This document shows, one piece after another, positions 25,712 to 33,751 of a stretch of 64,000 nt of DNA. The stretch comes from Mycolicibacterium poriferae. GTDB lineage: Bacteria; Actinomycetota; Actinomycetes; Mycobacteriales; Mycobacteriaceae. Numbering within the stretch: the stretch's first letter is position 1; every line of letters begins with the position of its first letter. A program made the position numbers and the translations under genes. The stretch covers positions 3,410,001 through 3,474,000 of the forward strand of contig NZ_AP022570.1 in NCBI RefSeq assembly GCF_010728325.1, in the 5' to 3' direction. Below the pieces are notes generated by a model. It saw nothing but the letters and a program-made list of their open reading frames with translations, was not told where the DNA came from and did not search any database.

Positions 25712-27958
25712 GTGTCATCATCTGATACCTCCGACGCCAAGCCGCCGTTCCCCGAGGAGGCGACGCACAGCAGCGGAAGCGAGAGCGAGAACCCGGCCAT
25801 CCGTTCCCCGGAACCCAAGGCGCACCGCCCCCTGACCAACCAGGACTGGTGGCCGGAGCAGATCGACGTCACCAAGCTGCACGCCCACTCCAGCAAGGGC
25901 AATCCGCTGGGCGAGGATTTCGACTACGCCGGTGAGTTCGCCAAGCTCGATCCAGACGCCCTCAAGGCCGACGTGATGTCGGTGATCACCACGTCGCAGG
26001 ACTGGTGGCCGGCCGACTACGGCAGCTACGCCGGTCTGTTCATCCGGATGAGCTGGCACGCCGCGGGCACCTACCGCATCTATGACGGCCGCGGCGGCGG
26101 CGGTCAGGGCATGCAGCGTTTCGCGCCGCTGAACAGCTGGCCGGACAACGCGAACCTGGACAAGGCGCGCCGGCTGCTGTGGCCGGTCAAGAAGAAGTAC
26201 GGCAACAAGATCTCGTGGTCGGACCTGCTGGTGTTCGCCGGCAACGTCTCGCTGGAGTCCGCGGGCTTTCAGACCTTCGGATTCGGCTTCGGCCGGCCCG
26301 ACTTCTGGGAGCCCGAGGAGGTCATCTTCGGTGAGGAAGAGGAGTGGCTGGGCACCGACAAGCGTTACGAGGGCTCAGCCCAGGGTGCTCGCGAGCTCGA
26401 GGAGCGTTACGGCGCCACCACGATGGGCTTGATCTACGTCAACCCCGAAGGCCCCGAAGGCGAGCCGGATCCGCTGAAAGCCGCTCACGACATCCGCGTC
26501 ACGTTCGGCCGGATGGCGATGAACGACGAGGAGACCGCTGCGCTGATCGTCGGTGGGCACACACTCGGTAAGACGCACGGCGCCGGCGACGGCGACCTGG
26601 TCGGACCCGAACCCGAGGGCGCCCCGGTCGAGCAGCAGGGGCTCGGCTGGAAGTGCGCGTTCGCCTCCGGCAAGGCCGCCGACACCATCACCAGCGGCCT
26701 GGAGGTCGTGTGGACCCCGACGCCGACCAAGTGGAGCAACTCCTACCTGGAACTGCTCTATGGCTACGAGTGGGAGCTGACCAAGAGCCCCGGGGGCGCC
26801 TGGCAGTTCGAGGCCAAGGACGCCGAGGCGATCATCCCCGGTCCGTTCGGCGGCCCGCCCCGCAAGCCCACCATGCTCGTCACCGATGTCTCGATGCGCG
26901 TCGACCCGATCTACGGCGAGATCACCCGGCGGTGGCTCGACCATCCGGAGGAGCTCAACGAGGCCTTCGCCAAGGCCTGGTACAAGCTGCTGCACCGCGA
27001 CATGGGGCCGGTGTCGCGGTACCTGGGCCCGTGGATCCCCGAACCGCAGCTGTGGCAGGACCCGGTTCCCGCGGTGGAGGGCGAGCTGATCGGCGAGTCC
27101 GAGATCGCGTCGCTGAAGGCGAAGGTGCTCGACGCCGGCCTGTCGGTGCCGCAGTTGGTCAAGACGGCGTGGGCGTCGGCGGCCAGCTTCCGCAGCACCG
27201 ACAAGCGCGGTGGTGCCAACGGCGCCCGGCTGCGCCTGGAGCCCCAACGCAACTGGGAGGTCAACGAGCCGGCCGAGCTCGACAAGGTGTTGCCGGTGCT
27301 GGAGAAGATCCAGCAGGACTTCAACGGCTCGAGCGCGAAGAAGGTGTCCCTGGCCGACCTCATCGTGCTGGCCGGTTCCGCCGCGGTCGAAAAGGCCGCC
27401 AAGGACGCCGGTTTCGAGATCGACGTGCACTTCGCGCCCGGTCGCACGGACGCGACGCAGGAAACCACGGATGTCGATTCGTTCGCGGTGCTCGAGCCGC
27501 GCGCCGACGGCTTCCGCAACTACGTGCGCCCGGGGGAGAAGGCCCAGCTCGAGGAGTTGCTGCTGGACCGCGCCTACATGCTCGACGTGACCGCCCCGGA
27601 GTTGACCGTGCTGATCGGCGGCATGCGCGCGCTGGGCGCCAATCACGGCGGCACGAAACACGGCGTGTTCACCGACAAGCCGGGTGTGCTCACCAACGAC
27701 TTCTTCGTCAACCTGCTCGACATGGGCACGGAGTGGAAGGTCTCGGAGACGACGGAGAACGTCTACGACGGTGTCGACCGCGCCACCGGGACGAAGAAGT
27801 GGACCGCGACCGTCAACGACCTGGTCTTCGGTTCGCATTCCATCCTGCGCGCGCTGGCCGAGGTCTACGCCCAGGATGACAACCAGGGCAAGTTCGTCGA
27901 GGACTTCGTCGCTGCCTGGGTGAAGGTGATGAACAACGACAGGTTCGATCTGCGCTGA
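25712..27958 (+). CDS. katG: Bifunctional catalase-peroxidase KatG
   Basis: A 748-residue haem enzyme that breaks down H2O2 and acts as a peroxidase; in mycobacteria it activates isoniazid. The distal site is Arg112, Trp115 and His116 (IRMSWH). The Met-Tyr-Trp cofactor residues are Trp115, Tyr242 and Met268. The residue aligning with Ser315 of the tuberculosis enzyme, the common isoniazid-resistance position, is Ser328 (ITSGLEV), so it is unaltered. The GTG start has GGAAGGG 9 bases upstream and gives the family N-terminus [11 protein letters not shown]; an ATG 18 bases earlier overlaps this ribosome-binding site. It is co-transcribed with furA and followed by a strong hairpin. Confidence 0.96.
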   Translation: MSSSDTSDAKPPFPEEATHSSGSESENPAIRSPEPKAHRPLTNQDWWPEQIDVTKLHAHSSKGNPLGEDFDYAGEFAKLDPDALKADVMSVITTSQDWWPADYGSYAGLFIRMSWHAAGTYRIYDGRGGGGQGMQRFAPLNSWPDNANLDKARRLLWPVKKKYGNKISWSDLLVFAGNVSLESAGFQTFGFGFGRPDFWEPEEVIFGEEEEWLGTDKRYEGSAQGARELEERYGATTMGLIYVNPEGPEGEPDPLKAAHDIRVTFGRMAMNDEETAALIVGGHTLGKTHGAGDGDLVGPEPEGAPVEQQGLGWKCAFASGKAADTITSGLEVVWTPTPTKWSNSYLELLYGYEWELTKSPGGAWQFEAKDAEAIIPGPFGGPPRKPTMLVTDVSMRVDPIYGEITRRWLDHPEELNEAFAKAWYKLLHRDMGPVSRYLGPWIPEPQLWQDPVPAVEGELIGESEIASLKAKVLDAGLSVPQLVKTAWASAASFRSTDKRGGANGARLRLEPQRNWEVNEPAELDKVLPVLEKIQQDFNGSSAKKVSLADLIVLAGSAAVEKAAKDAGFEIDVHFAPGRTDATQETTDVDSFAVLEPRADGFRNYVRPGEKAQLEELLLDRAYMLDVTAPELTVLIGGMRALGANHGGTKHGVFTDKPGVLTNDFFVNLLDMGTEWKVSETTENVYDGVDRATGTKKWTATVNDLVFGSHSILRALAEVYAQDDNQGKFVEDFVAAWVKVMNNDRFDLR

Positions 27959-27964
27959 CGCGGT

Positions 27965-28001
27965 TGCCCGGGAGCCGGCTGCTACAGCCGGTTCTCGGGC
28001 A
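27965..28001. terminator. Strong 17-bp hairpin, bidirectional terminator candidate
   Basis: Arms 27965-27981 and 27985-28001 pair at 15 of 17 positions around a 3-base loop. The loop is the stop codon of the convergent STAS/HATPase gene and the right arm is its last codons. It lies 7 bases after the katG stop and could end transcription from both sides. Confidence 0.65.
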
Positions 28002-28734
28002 TCAGCACCGCCCAGACCGCCTTGCCGCCCGGTACCGGGTTGGCACCCCAGGCCCGGCTGAGAGCGGCGACGATGGCGAGGCCGGACACGGCGTCTGCGG
28101 AGCCGTTCGCGTGCTCCCGGCGCACCGGGAGCTGCGGGCTGCCGTCGTGGACCGCGACGGTGAGCCGCCCGTCCATCGTTTCCAGGCGCAGCGTGGGACG
28201 GCTGAGCGTGTGATAGATGACGTTCTCGACGAAAATGGTGGCCACCGTGCTGGCGGTGACGACCATCTCCCGGCAATCCCACTGAGTGAGCCACTCGCCC
28301 ACCAGTTCGCGTGAACGCGGCAGAGTGCACCGGTTTCTGGCCAACTCGCAGTGGGCGCGGCGGCGGAACGCGACGTCATCGTCGACTGACCGTGCCGCGG
28401 ACTGCGCGGTTGCGTACACCGGCACGTGGCGTGCGGCACCACTGCGGGTGATCGCGTCTCGCCCGGCGCCGTGGGCGCATACCAGAACAATCGGAACGGC
28501 GGGCCAGGTGCCCACATGCCAGCGTGCGCTGGTGAACGCCGCCCACGCCGATTCCGACGGCACCGACAACGCGGTGACGTCCACGAAGACCGCCCGCGGT
28601 TCCTCCAGAGCCGCCTTGATCACGCTGTCTCGGACCTCACGATAGGTACGTCCGTCGAGCGTCCCAGCCATGGTCAGCAGCGCGCCCACCGGCGCTGTCG
28701 CTGCCGCAATGCCGACGTCGCCGTGCTCAACCAT
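27982..28734 (-). CDS. Fused STAS-like + HATPase (anti-sigma-kinase-like) regulator
   Basis: A 250-residue soluble protein. The first half resembles a STAS/anti-anti-sigma fold (LTMAGTLDGRTYREV, VFVDVTALSVPSESAWAAF). The second half is an RsbW-type HATPase with an N-box (VATIFVENVIYHT), a G1-like VHDGSPQ and SGLAIVAALSRAWG. It could bind ATP and a sigma factor or antagonist. The usual phosphoacceptor Ser region is altered (PSES), so normal partner switching is not certain. The start MVEHGDVG is chosen because the longer reading continues into the upstream gene. That gene overlaps this start by 8 bases. A SigF-family gene lies 4 kb away. Confidence 0.72.
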   Translation of the reverse strand: MVEHGDVGIAAATAPVGALLTMAGTLDGRTYREVRDSVIKAALEEPRAVFVDVTALSVPSESAWAAFTSARWHVGTWPAVPIVLVCAHGAGRDAITRSGAARHVPVYATAQSAARSVDDDVAFRRRAHCELARNRCTLPRSRELVGEWLTQWDCREMVVTASTVATIFVENVIYHTLSRPTLRLETMDGRLTVAVHDGSPQLPVRREHANGSADAVSGLAIVAALSRAWGANPVPGGKAVWAVLMPENRL

Positions 28735-29110
28735 CGTCCGGGCGCGACTTCGTCTCAGCTTCGACGGGCCGCTCGCGCAGCACGGCCAACGCTTTGCCGG
28801 TCCCAATTGCCAGCGGGCAGTAGCCCTGCCGCAGCTGGGGCGACGTAGCGCATTCGACGAGTTGGATTGCCAGCCTCGACTTTTCGTACAGACGCGGTGC
28901 TACCGCCTGTAGGTCACCATCGATGTCGCGGTGTTGCGCAGCGGGCGACGTATCGGTGGCCGGGGCGGCCCCTCTGCGGGCCGGGGTGGCCGCCAGCCCG
29001 TAGGCGCGGCGAAATTCCGCCATCGACTCCATGAAAGCAAAGTTCTCGGGCAAACTCGTGGCGCCGTCACATAACGCCGCGAGGCCCGCTGCAAAGCCGT
29101 CTATCGTCAT
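28727..29110 (-). CDS. Small protein coupled to the STAS/HATPase gene, unknown
   Basis: A 127-residue protein with no recognised domain. The N-terminal 45 residues (MTIDGFAAGLAALCDGATSLPENFAFMESMAEFRRAYGL) look helical; an Ala/Pro-rich hinge and a second helical stretch (RLYEKSRLAIQLVECATSPQLR) follow. The stop lies 8 bases inside the next gene, so the two are translated together. It may be a partner of the STAS/HATPase protein; this is inferred from context only. ATG 29110 is chosen because it starts the conserved-looking helical segment. Confidence 0.5.
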   Translation of the reverse strand: MTIDGFAAGLAALCDGATSLPENFAFMESMAEFRRAYGLAATPARRGAAPATDTSPAAQHRDIDGDLQAVAPRLYEKSRLAIQLVECATSPQLRQGYCPLAIGTGKALAVLRERPVEAETKSRPDDG

Positions 29111-29259
29111 GACCCCGGCAGCCGGGGTGTCCGCATCGTCGTCCACACGGTTCGGACTACCCGATGTGGGCACCGGTAACCAGCACATCGGGGCGAAAAC
29201 CCGCTCGTCGGTCCGCAATGCGAACAGATTCGGACATCAGACGAAACATTGTCGCGGGA

Positions 29260-29274
29260 TTGTTTCGCGAACAA
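29260..29274. promoter_or_regulatory. Palindrome in divergent intergenic region
   Basis: TTGTT and AACAA flank TCGCG, giving a near-perfect 15-bp inverted repeat 76 bases upstream of the glycosyltransferase start. A related half, TTGTCGCG, lies just before it. It is a possible operator; no regulator is known. Confidence 0.3.
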
Positions 29275-29349
29275 CATTTCCGGCCCTCCAGAGGGATAGG
29301 AACCGTCCCGCGACCGGGGCGGCCGCCGATGCCAATCCGAAGGGGTTTC

Positions 29350-30531
29350 ATGCGACTGGCGATAGTGGGCGCTACACCGAACCACGCGAAGGTGACAGCA
29401 GGCAGTGACGGCTGCTACGACATCGCGAGCCTGGCAAACGCTTTGGCCGGCAGGGGGCATGACGTCGCGGTCTACACCGCCTCGCCGACATCTACGGCGC
29501 CGACCGGCGACTACCAGACGGTGAGGCTGCCGACCGAATCTGGCTTCGACGGGCACCCCGACGCGTTGATGCCGCTGATCGGTGACCTCGGTCGTCAGTT
29601 GGTCGACGAATGGTCGCATCGCCCTCCTGACGTGGTGCACTGCCATGGCTGGGCATACGGGATGGCGAGCCAGCTGGCGGCCAACCGACGTCCTGTGCCC
29701 ACGGTGCAGTCCTTTCACGGACTGGGTACCCTGATGCGTCTGCCCAGAGATGAGTCCGGCACGCTGGAGACTCAGATCAAACTGCAGACCCTGCTGGCCA
29801 AGAACGCCACCACTGTCGCGGCCGCGTGTACCGACGACCTGTTCGAGCTGGTCCGGTTCGGATGTCCGCGCAGCAAGATCTCGGTGGTGCCGACCGGCAT
29901 CTCCGTCGACGAGAACAGCGTGGGCACGGCCCGCGCGTCTCGCGCAGGCGGCGATCACGAGGTGGTAGCCGTCGCGAGCGGGCCCGCGCGCCCCGAACGG
30001 CTGGCCGAAGTGGTGCGGGCGGTGGCGGTGCTGCCGCACACCCGGTTGCGCATCGTCGACAGCGGAGGCGTAGACCAGCGCGACATCCCCCGGATTCTCG
30101 CCCTGGCAGGGAATCTCGGTCTCGGTGACCGTTGCCGGATCGCGCCGGTGGAGAACGACGGCGAACTGAACGAGGTGTTGCAGTCGGCGGATGTGGTCGT
30201 GTGCCCAGCTTCCTACGATGCCTATGGTGTCGTCGCACTGCAGGCGATGGCCGGCGGGACCGCGGTCGTCGCCGCGGCAACCGGCGGCATGCGCGATGCG
30301 GTCATCGCCGACGTCACCGGAGTCCTGATACCACCGGCCAATGTGGACGCGCTGCGGCGGGCGTTGAAGTCGATCCTCGACCAGCCAGTCCTGCGCGAGG
30401 GCATGGGGCTGGCCGGGCGGTCCCGTGCGCGCTCCCGGTACAGCTGGGACCGAATCGCCGTCGACGCCGAGGTGACCTATCACGACGCCGCCAGACGTCC
30501 CAGCGGTGCCGCTCGCACCGCGATGGCGTGA
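29350..30531 (+). CDS. GT4-type glycosyltransferase with altered EX7E motif
   Basis: A 393-residue GT-B glycosyltransferase. The N-terminal Rossmann domain starts MRLAIVGATPNHAKVTAGSD, has the acceptor-side DVVHCHGWAYG, and the C-terminal donor domain ends with a GT4-like region. The usual Glu-x7-Glu that holds the nucleotide sugar reads Asp290-x7-Gln298 (SYDAYGVVALQAMAGG). It should transfer a sugar from a nucleotide donor, but both altered acidic positions make the donor or mechanism uncertain. ATG 29350 is chosen because it starts the fold and has AAGGGG upstream; the preceding in-frame codons lack family character. Confidence 0.78.
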   Translation: MRLAIVGATPNHAKVTAGSDGCYDIASLANALAGRGHDVAVYTASPTSTAPTGDYQTVRLPTESGFDGHPDALMPLIGDLGRQLVDEWSHRPPDVVHCHGWAYGMASQLAANRRPVPTVQSFHGLGTLMRLPRDESGTLETQIKLQTLLAKNATTVAAACTDDLFELVRFGCPRSKISVVPTGISVDENSVGTARASRAGGDHEVVAVASGPARPERLAEVVRAVAVLPHTRLRIVDSGGVDQRDIPRILALAGNLGLGDRCRIAPVENDGELNEVLQSADVVVCPASYDAYGVVALQAMAGGTAVVAAATGGMRDAVIADVTGVLIPPANVDALRRALKSILDQPVLREGMGLAGRSRARSRYSWDRIAVDAEVTYHDAARRPSGAARTAMA

Positions 30532-30717
30532 GACGGCTGAGCCGAAGCGCCCGCGACTGTCAGAACACTGGGCGGCCAACGCCAGCCTTCAGCTCCGACT
30601 CGCAATTGTCTGTCGATACAAGAGCATTCGCGTCCGCCCTAACGCAGGACCTTTTCGTCTCCACTGCTGAGCGTGGACCTCGAAGGCGCCGTGCTTGCGA
30701 TCCCGTGACGCGGGTGC

Positions 30718-31830
30718 TCAGGTCGTCGCGGCGCCTTCGCGGCGTGGGTAACGCAGAATAGCCGCAACCCCGTCGCGGGGTGCCACCCGTTCGTCGAGGG
30801 ACACGATGTCGGCATCGGTGAGCACGGCCGCGAACGGCAGGGCCTCGTCGGCACGTACGGTCTCGGACCGTTGCGAGCCCAGTTCGGAGAGCACCTCCGG
30901 CGTCGGGGCCAGCGTCGTCGGGGCATCGCCGAGCAACACCGTGGAGTCGCCGACGTCACCGAGCAGCAGTGTCTCGACGGCGCCCTCGCGCAGCGCCGCG
31001 CACACCCCGGCGAGTCCCTCGGTGGCCAGCCCGGAATCACGCTCGGATTCGGCGCGCCACCGCTCGGCGGCGTCACCGATGACATCGGCACGCCGTTGCA
31101 ACAGGCGGGTGGTGATGTCGTGCTCGAGCGCGTCTCGGTCGACGCTGCCGCGGGCACCCGCGTCGACCTCGACGACGCGTTCCGCCACCCGCTGGGGCAA
31201 CACGGCGATGAGGTCGGCACGCGAGCGCACCTCCCCGACGACCCACACCATCTCGGCGGAGGCGTCGTCGAACACGTCGGCCACCTGGTCGGAAGTCGCC
31301 CGCAGGTTCTTGCGCACCGCCTCTTCGGCGGGTCGCTGCGGATCGCTGTAGCCGGCGTTCTCCGCGCCTGCCGCCTTGTGCACGGGATAGTTGCGGGGGT
31401 CGACGTGGGTCGCCCGCGCACCTGCAGCATTGTGCACCTCGATGTCGGCACCGGCATGGTCGACCGCCACCACCAGGTAGGGCGGGTCGTCGACGCCGTG
31501 CACGACGACCGGCACGAGATAGGGCAGATCCGACACCCGCGCCGTCGGCGCCTCGGGCGGCCGGATCAGGGTCTCGGTCAGCTGCACGTCACGGCTGGCG
31601 ATCACCGCCAGCCCGGCCCGCCCGACGGCGTTGGGGGTGTCGGTGACGCCCCGCCGGACGCTGGCGATCAGATCTTCGTCGGCACCACCGGCGGCGAGCT
31701 CTTCTTCGACGGCCCGCCATCGCAGTTCGAGCTGCTTGTCGGCGTCGGCGGTGTCGTGCGAATCGTCGATGACCACCGAGGCGAAGGGTCCGTGGGCTTC
31801 GGCGAGGGGGCGGAAACGACCCGACTGCAT
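30718..31830 (-). CDS. Rv2629-like baeRF-family protein
   Basis: A 370-residue soluble protein resembling M. tuberculosis Rv2629, a baeRF (archaeo-eukaryotic-release-factor-like) family protein linked to dormancy/hypoxia. Matching blocks include DLPYLVPVVVHGVDDPPYLVV, RNYPVHKAAGA and the C-terminal REGAVETLLLGDVGDSTVLLGD. A role at stalled or hibernating ribosomes has been proposed for the family, not proven. AAGGAGG lies 7 bases upstream of the ATG. I looked for a DosR-type box in the 98-bp upstream gap and saw none. Confidence 0.8.
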   Translation of the reverse strand: MQSGRFRPLAEAHGPFASVVIDDSHDTADADKQLELRWRAVEEELAAGGADEDLIASVRRGVTDTPNAVGRAGLAVIASRDVQLTETLIRPPEAPTARVSDLPYLVPVVVHGVDDPPYLVVAVDHAGADIEVHNAAGARATHVDPRNYPVHKAAGAENAGYSDPQRPAEEAVRKNLRATSDQVADVFDDASAEMVWVVGEVRSRADLIAVLPQRVAERVVEVDAGARGSVDRDALEHDITTRLLQRRADVIGDAAERWRAESERDSGLATEGLAGVCAALREGAVETLLLGDVGDSTVLLGDAPTTLAPTPEVLSELGSQRSETVRADEALPFAAVLTDADIVSLDERVAPRDGVAAILRYPRREGAATT

Positions 31831-31928
31831 GGCGTTGTCCTCCTTTTGGGTTACCCGTCAGCTGCTCAGGTCGAAGGGTGCCCGTCTCCCTGCTGCACAA
31901 ACTCTCTGGTGGACAAACCCCGACCGGA

Positions 31929-32591
31929 CTAGTCGAGCAGGCCGGCCGCAGACCGCAGATCAGTCACCATGGAGGCCAGCGCTTCGTCGCGGTGGCGCAC
32001 CGGCCCGCGCAGCACCGACGCCGGGTGCACCGTGACGATCACCCGGGGGTCGATCTCACCGGTGAGCAGGTCGTCCGGAAGCCGGAGTACCTCACCGCGG
32101 TGGTGTGTGAGCCGGAAACCAGCACCGAACACGGATTTCGCGGCGGTAGCGCCCAACAGCACGAGCACCTCGGGACGAACCGCCTCCACTTCGGCGAGCA
32201 ACCATGGACGACAGGACACCACTTCGACCCTGCTCGGCGTCTTGTGGATGCGGCGTTGCCCTCGTTCGGACGGCACGAACTTGAAGTGCTTGACCGCATT
32301 GGTGACATACACCGGCTCGCGCGCCACTCCGGCCTGTCCCAGAGCCTTGTCCAACAGGCGCCCGGCGGGGCCGACGAACGGCTCTCCGGAACGATCTTCC
32401 TGGTCGCCGGGCTGCTCACCGATCAGCATCATCCGCGCCTGCTCGGCTCCCTGCCCGAACACAACCTGCGTGGCGTTCTCGTACAGACCGCATCCGCGGC
32501 AGTCCCGGGCGGCCGCGACGAGGTCGGTCAGCCGCCGGGTGGCCGGCAGGAAGTCGGCGGCGGTCGTGGCGGCGGTGCGTGCGGTGGCCAT
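31929..32591 (-). CDS. udgX: UdgX-type uracil-DNA glycosylase (covalent)
   Basis: A 220-residue Fe-S uracil-DNA glycosylase superfamily member. CRGCGLY supplies two cluster cysteines, GEQPGDQED is the first catalytic motif, and RRIHKTPS is the loop unique to UdgX. There His116 should correspond to the histidine that attacks C1 prime and leaves the enzyme covalently bound to the abasic sugar. VHPASVLRG is the second motif. The protein would bind uracil-containing DNA irreversibly. ATG 32591 is chosen by alignment with the M. smegmatis protein as I remember it; a longer reading adds 22 unlikely residues. Confidence 0.9.
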   Translation of the reverse strand: MATARTAATTAADFLPATRRLTDLVAAARDCRGCGLYENATQVVFGQGAEQARMMLIGEQPGDQEDRSGEPFVGPAGRLLDKALGQAGVAREPVYVTNAVKHFKFVPSERGQRRIHKTPSRVEVVSCRPWLLAEVEAVRPEVLVLLGATAAKSVFGAGFRLTHHRGEVLRLPDDLLTGEIDPRVIVTVHPASVLRGPVRHRDEALASMVTDLRSAAGLLD

Positions 32592-32632
32592 GGTGTGGCG
32601 GGTACCCACTTCACGCGAGGGTCGAAGAGCGA

Positions 32633-32660
32633 AATGTGGAATGGTCCGGAGGTCCACATT
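32633..32660. promoter_or_regulatory. Perfect inverted repeat upstream of udgX
   Basis: AATGTGGA and TCCACATT, 8 bp each, are separated by 12 bases and begin 42 bases before the udgX start. The geometry suits a dimeric repressor or a hairpin in the transcript leader. It does not match the mycobacterial LexA box. Confidence 0.45.
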
Positions 32661-32761
32661 ACGAAGTGTTGGTTACACAGGTGACTCCCAGTTGTCCACG
32701 ATAGACGTTCGGCGACAGTGTCTTTCGGCCTCACGCCCGGCGCGGGACACGCCGCGCGAAC

Positions 32762-32787
32762 GGTACGCACCGCGCTGCACCGGGTAT
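32762..32787 (+). promoter_or_regulatory. SigF-like promoter upstream of the sigma gene
   Basis: GGTAC (32762-32766), 15 bases, then GGGTAT (32782-32787) resembles the mycobacterial SigF promoter (GGTTT/GTTT, 15-17 bases, GGGTAT). The -10 is exact and the -35 only partial. It lies 33 bases before the sigma-factor ATG, suggesting autoregulation. Confidence 0.45.
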
Positions 32788-32820
32788 GCGCCGAGTCGAG
32801 AGACGATCCGGGAGGTACCG

Positions 32821-33666
32821 ATGAGCGAGCACAGCACCCGTTCGCAGCGCTCTCACAGCGGCGAACCCCCCAGCCTGTCCGCGGCGCACGGTCCCGACTA
32901 TCGGTGGCTCGACACCGCGTTCGCCCGGCTGCACGTGCTCGAGCCTGGCAGTGCCGAGCACGTCGCACTGCGCAACCGCATCGTGGACGAATGCCTGCCG
33001 CTCGCCGACCGCATCGCGCGCCGCTACGACCGGCGTGGAGAGGCCCATGATGACCTCGTCCAGGTGGCACGGGTGGGGCTGCTGAATGCGGTGACCCGCT
33101 TCGACCCGTCGGTCGGATCGGAGTTCCTCTCCTTCGCGGTCCCCACGATGCTGGGTGAGGTCAAACGGTACTTCCGCGATTACGGCTGGTCGGTCAACGT
33201 GCCGCGACGCCTCAAAGACCTCTATCCGGCGCTGGCTCCGGCCACCGGCGAACTGACCCAGCGGCTGGGCCGGGCACCGACGGCCGCGGAGCTGGCCGAC
33301 GAGGTCGGTGTCGGCCGAGCGGAGGTCATCGAGACGATGACCGCTGCCGCCGGCTTCAAAGCGCGCTCGATCGAACACCGTTTCACCGGCGACGAAGACA
33401 GCCCCGCGTTGATCGACCGACTGGGTGTGCCGGACCCCGGAATGGGGCTCATCGAAGACAGCGACGCGTTGCGTGTACATCTGCGGGCGTTGCCCGATCG
33501 CGAGTACCGGATCGTCATCATGCGCTTCTTCGAATCTCTGACCCAGTCCGAAATCGCTGCGCAGATGGGCATTTCGCAGATGCACGTGTCGCGCCTGCTG
33601 AGCCAGTCGCTGCACCGCCTGCGGGAGGCGATGGCCGACGGAGGGCCGGCCAGCACCGTCGCCTGA
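32821..33666 (+). CDS. SigF/SigB-family alternative sigma factor
   Basis: A 281-residue group 3 sigma factor. Region 2 contains HDDLVQVARVGLLNAVTRFDPSVGSEFLSFAVPTMLGEVKRYFRD, region 3 VPRRLKDLYPAL and RLGRAPTAAELAD, and region 4 LPDREYRIVIMRFFESLTQSEIAAQMGISQMHVSRLL. It directs RNA polymerase to general-stress promoters. No anti-sigma gene is adjacent; the nearest HATPase-type regulator is at 28 kb. GGGAGGT lies just upstream of the ATG, and a SigF-like -10 suggests it activates itself. It could be sigF or one of several SigF paralogues found in fast growers, so I give no symbol. Confidence 0.9.
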   Translation: MSEHSTRSQRSHSGEPPSLSAAHGPDYRWLDTAFARLHVLEPGSAEHVALRNRIVDECLPLADRIARRYDRRGEAHDDLVQVARVGLLNAVTRFDPSVGSEFLSFAVPTMLGEVKRYFRDYGWSVNVPRRLKDLYPALAPATGELTQRLGRAPTAAELADEVGVGRAEVIETMTAAAGFKARSIEHRFTGDEDSPALIDRLGVPDPGMGLIEDSDALRVHLRALPDREYRIVIMRFFESLTQSEIAAQMGISQMHVSRLLSQSLHRLREAMADGGPASTVA

Positions 33667-33751
33667 GCTCATTCTGACCGCGCCGCGCAGTCACCTACGC
33701 ACCGTCGTGTCCGCAACCCCTCTGTCGGGATGGTTCGGTAGGGTCCTGCGC

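Noticed and set aside
31831-31928. DosR box upstream of the Rv2629-like gene
   Set aside because: I looked for the GGGACT-N-AGTCCC-type palindrome and saw no convincing match.
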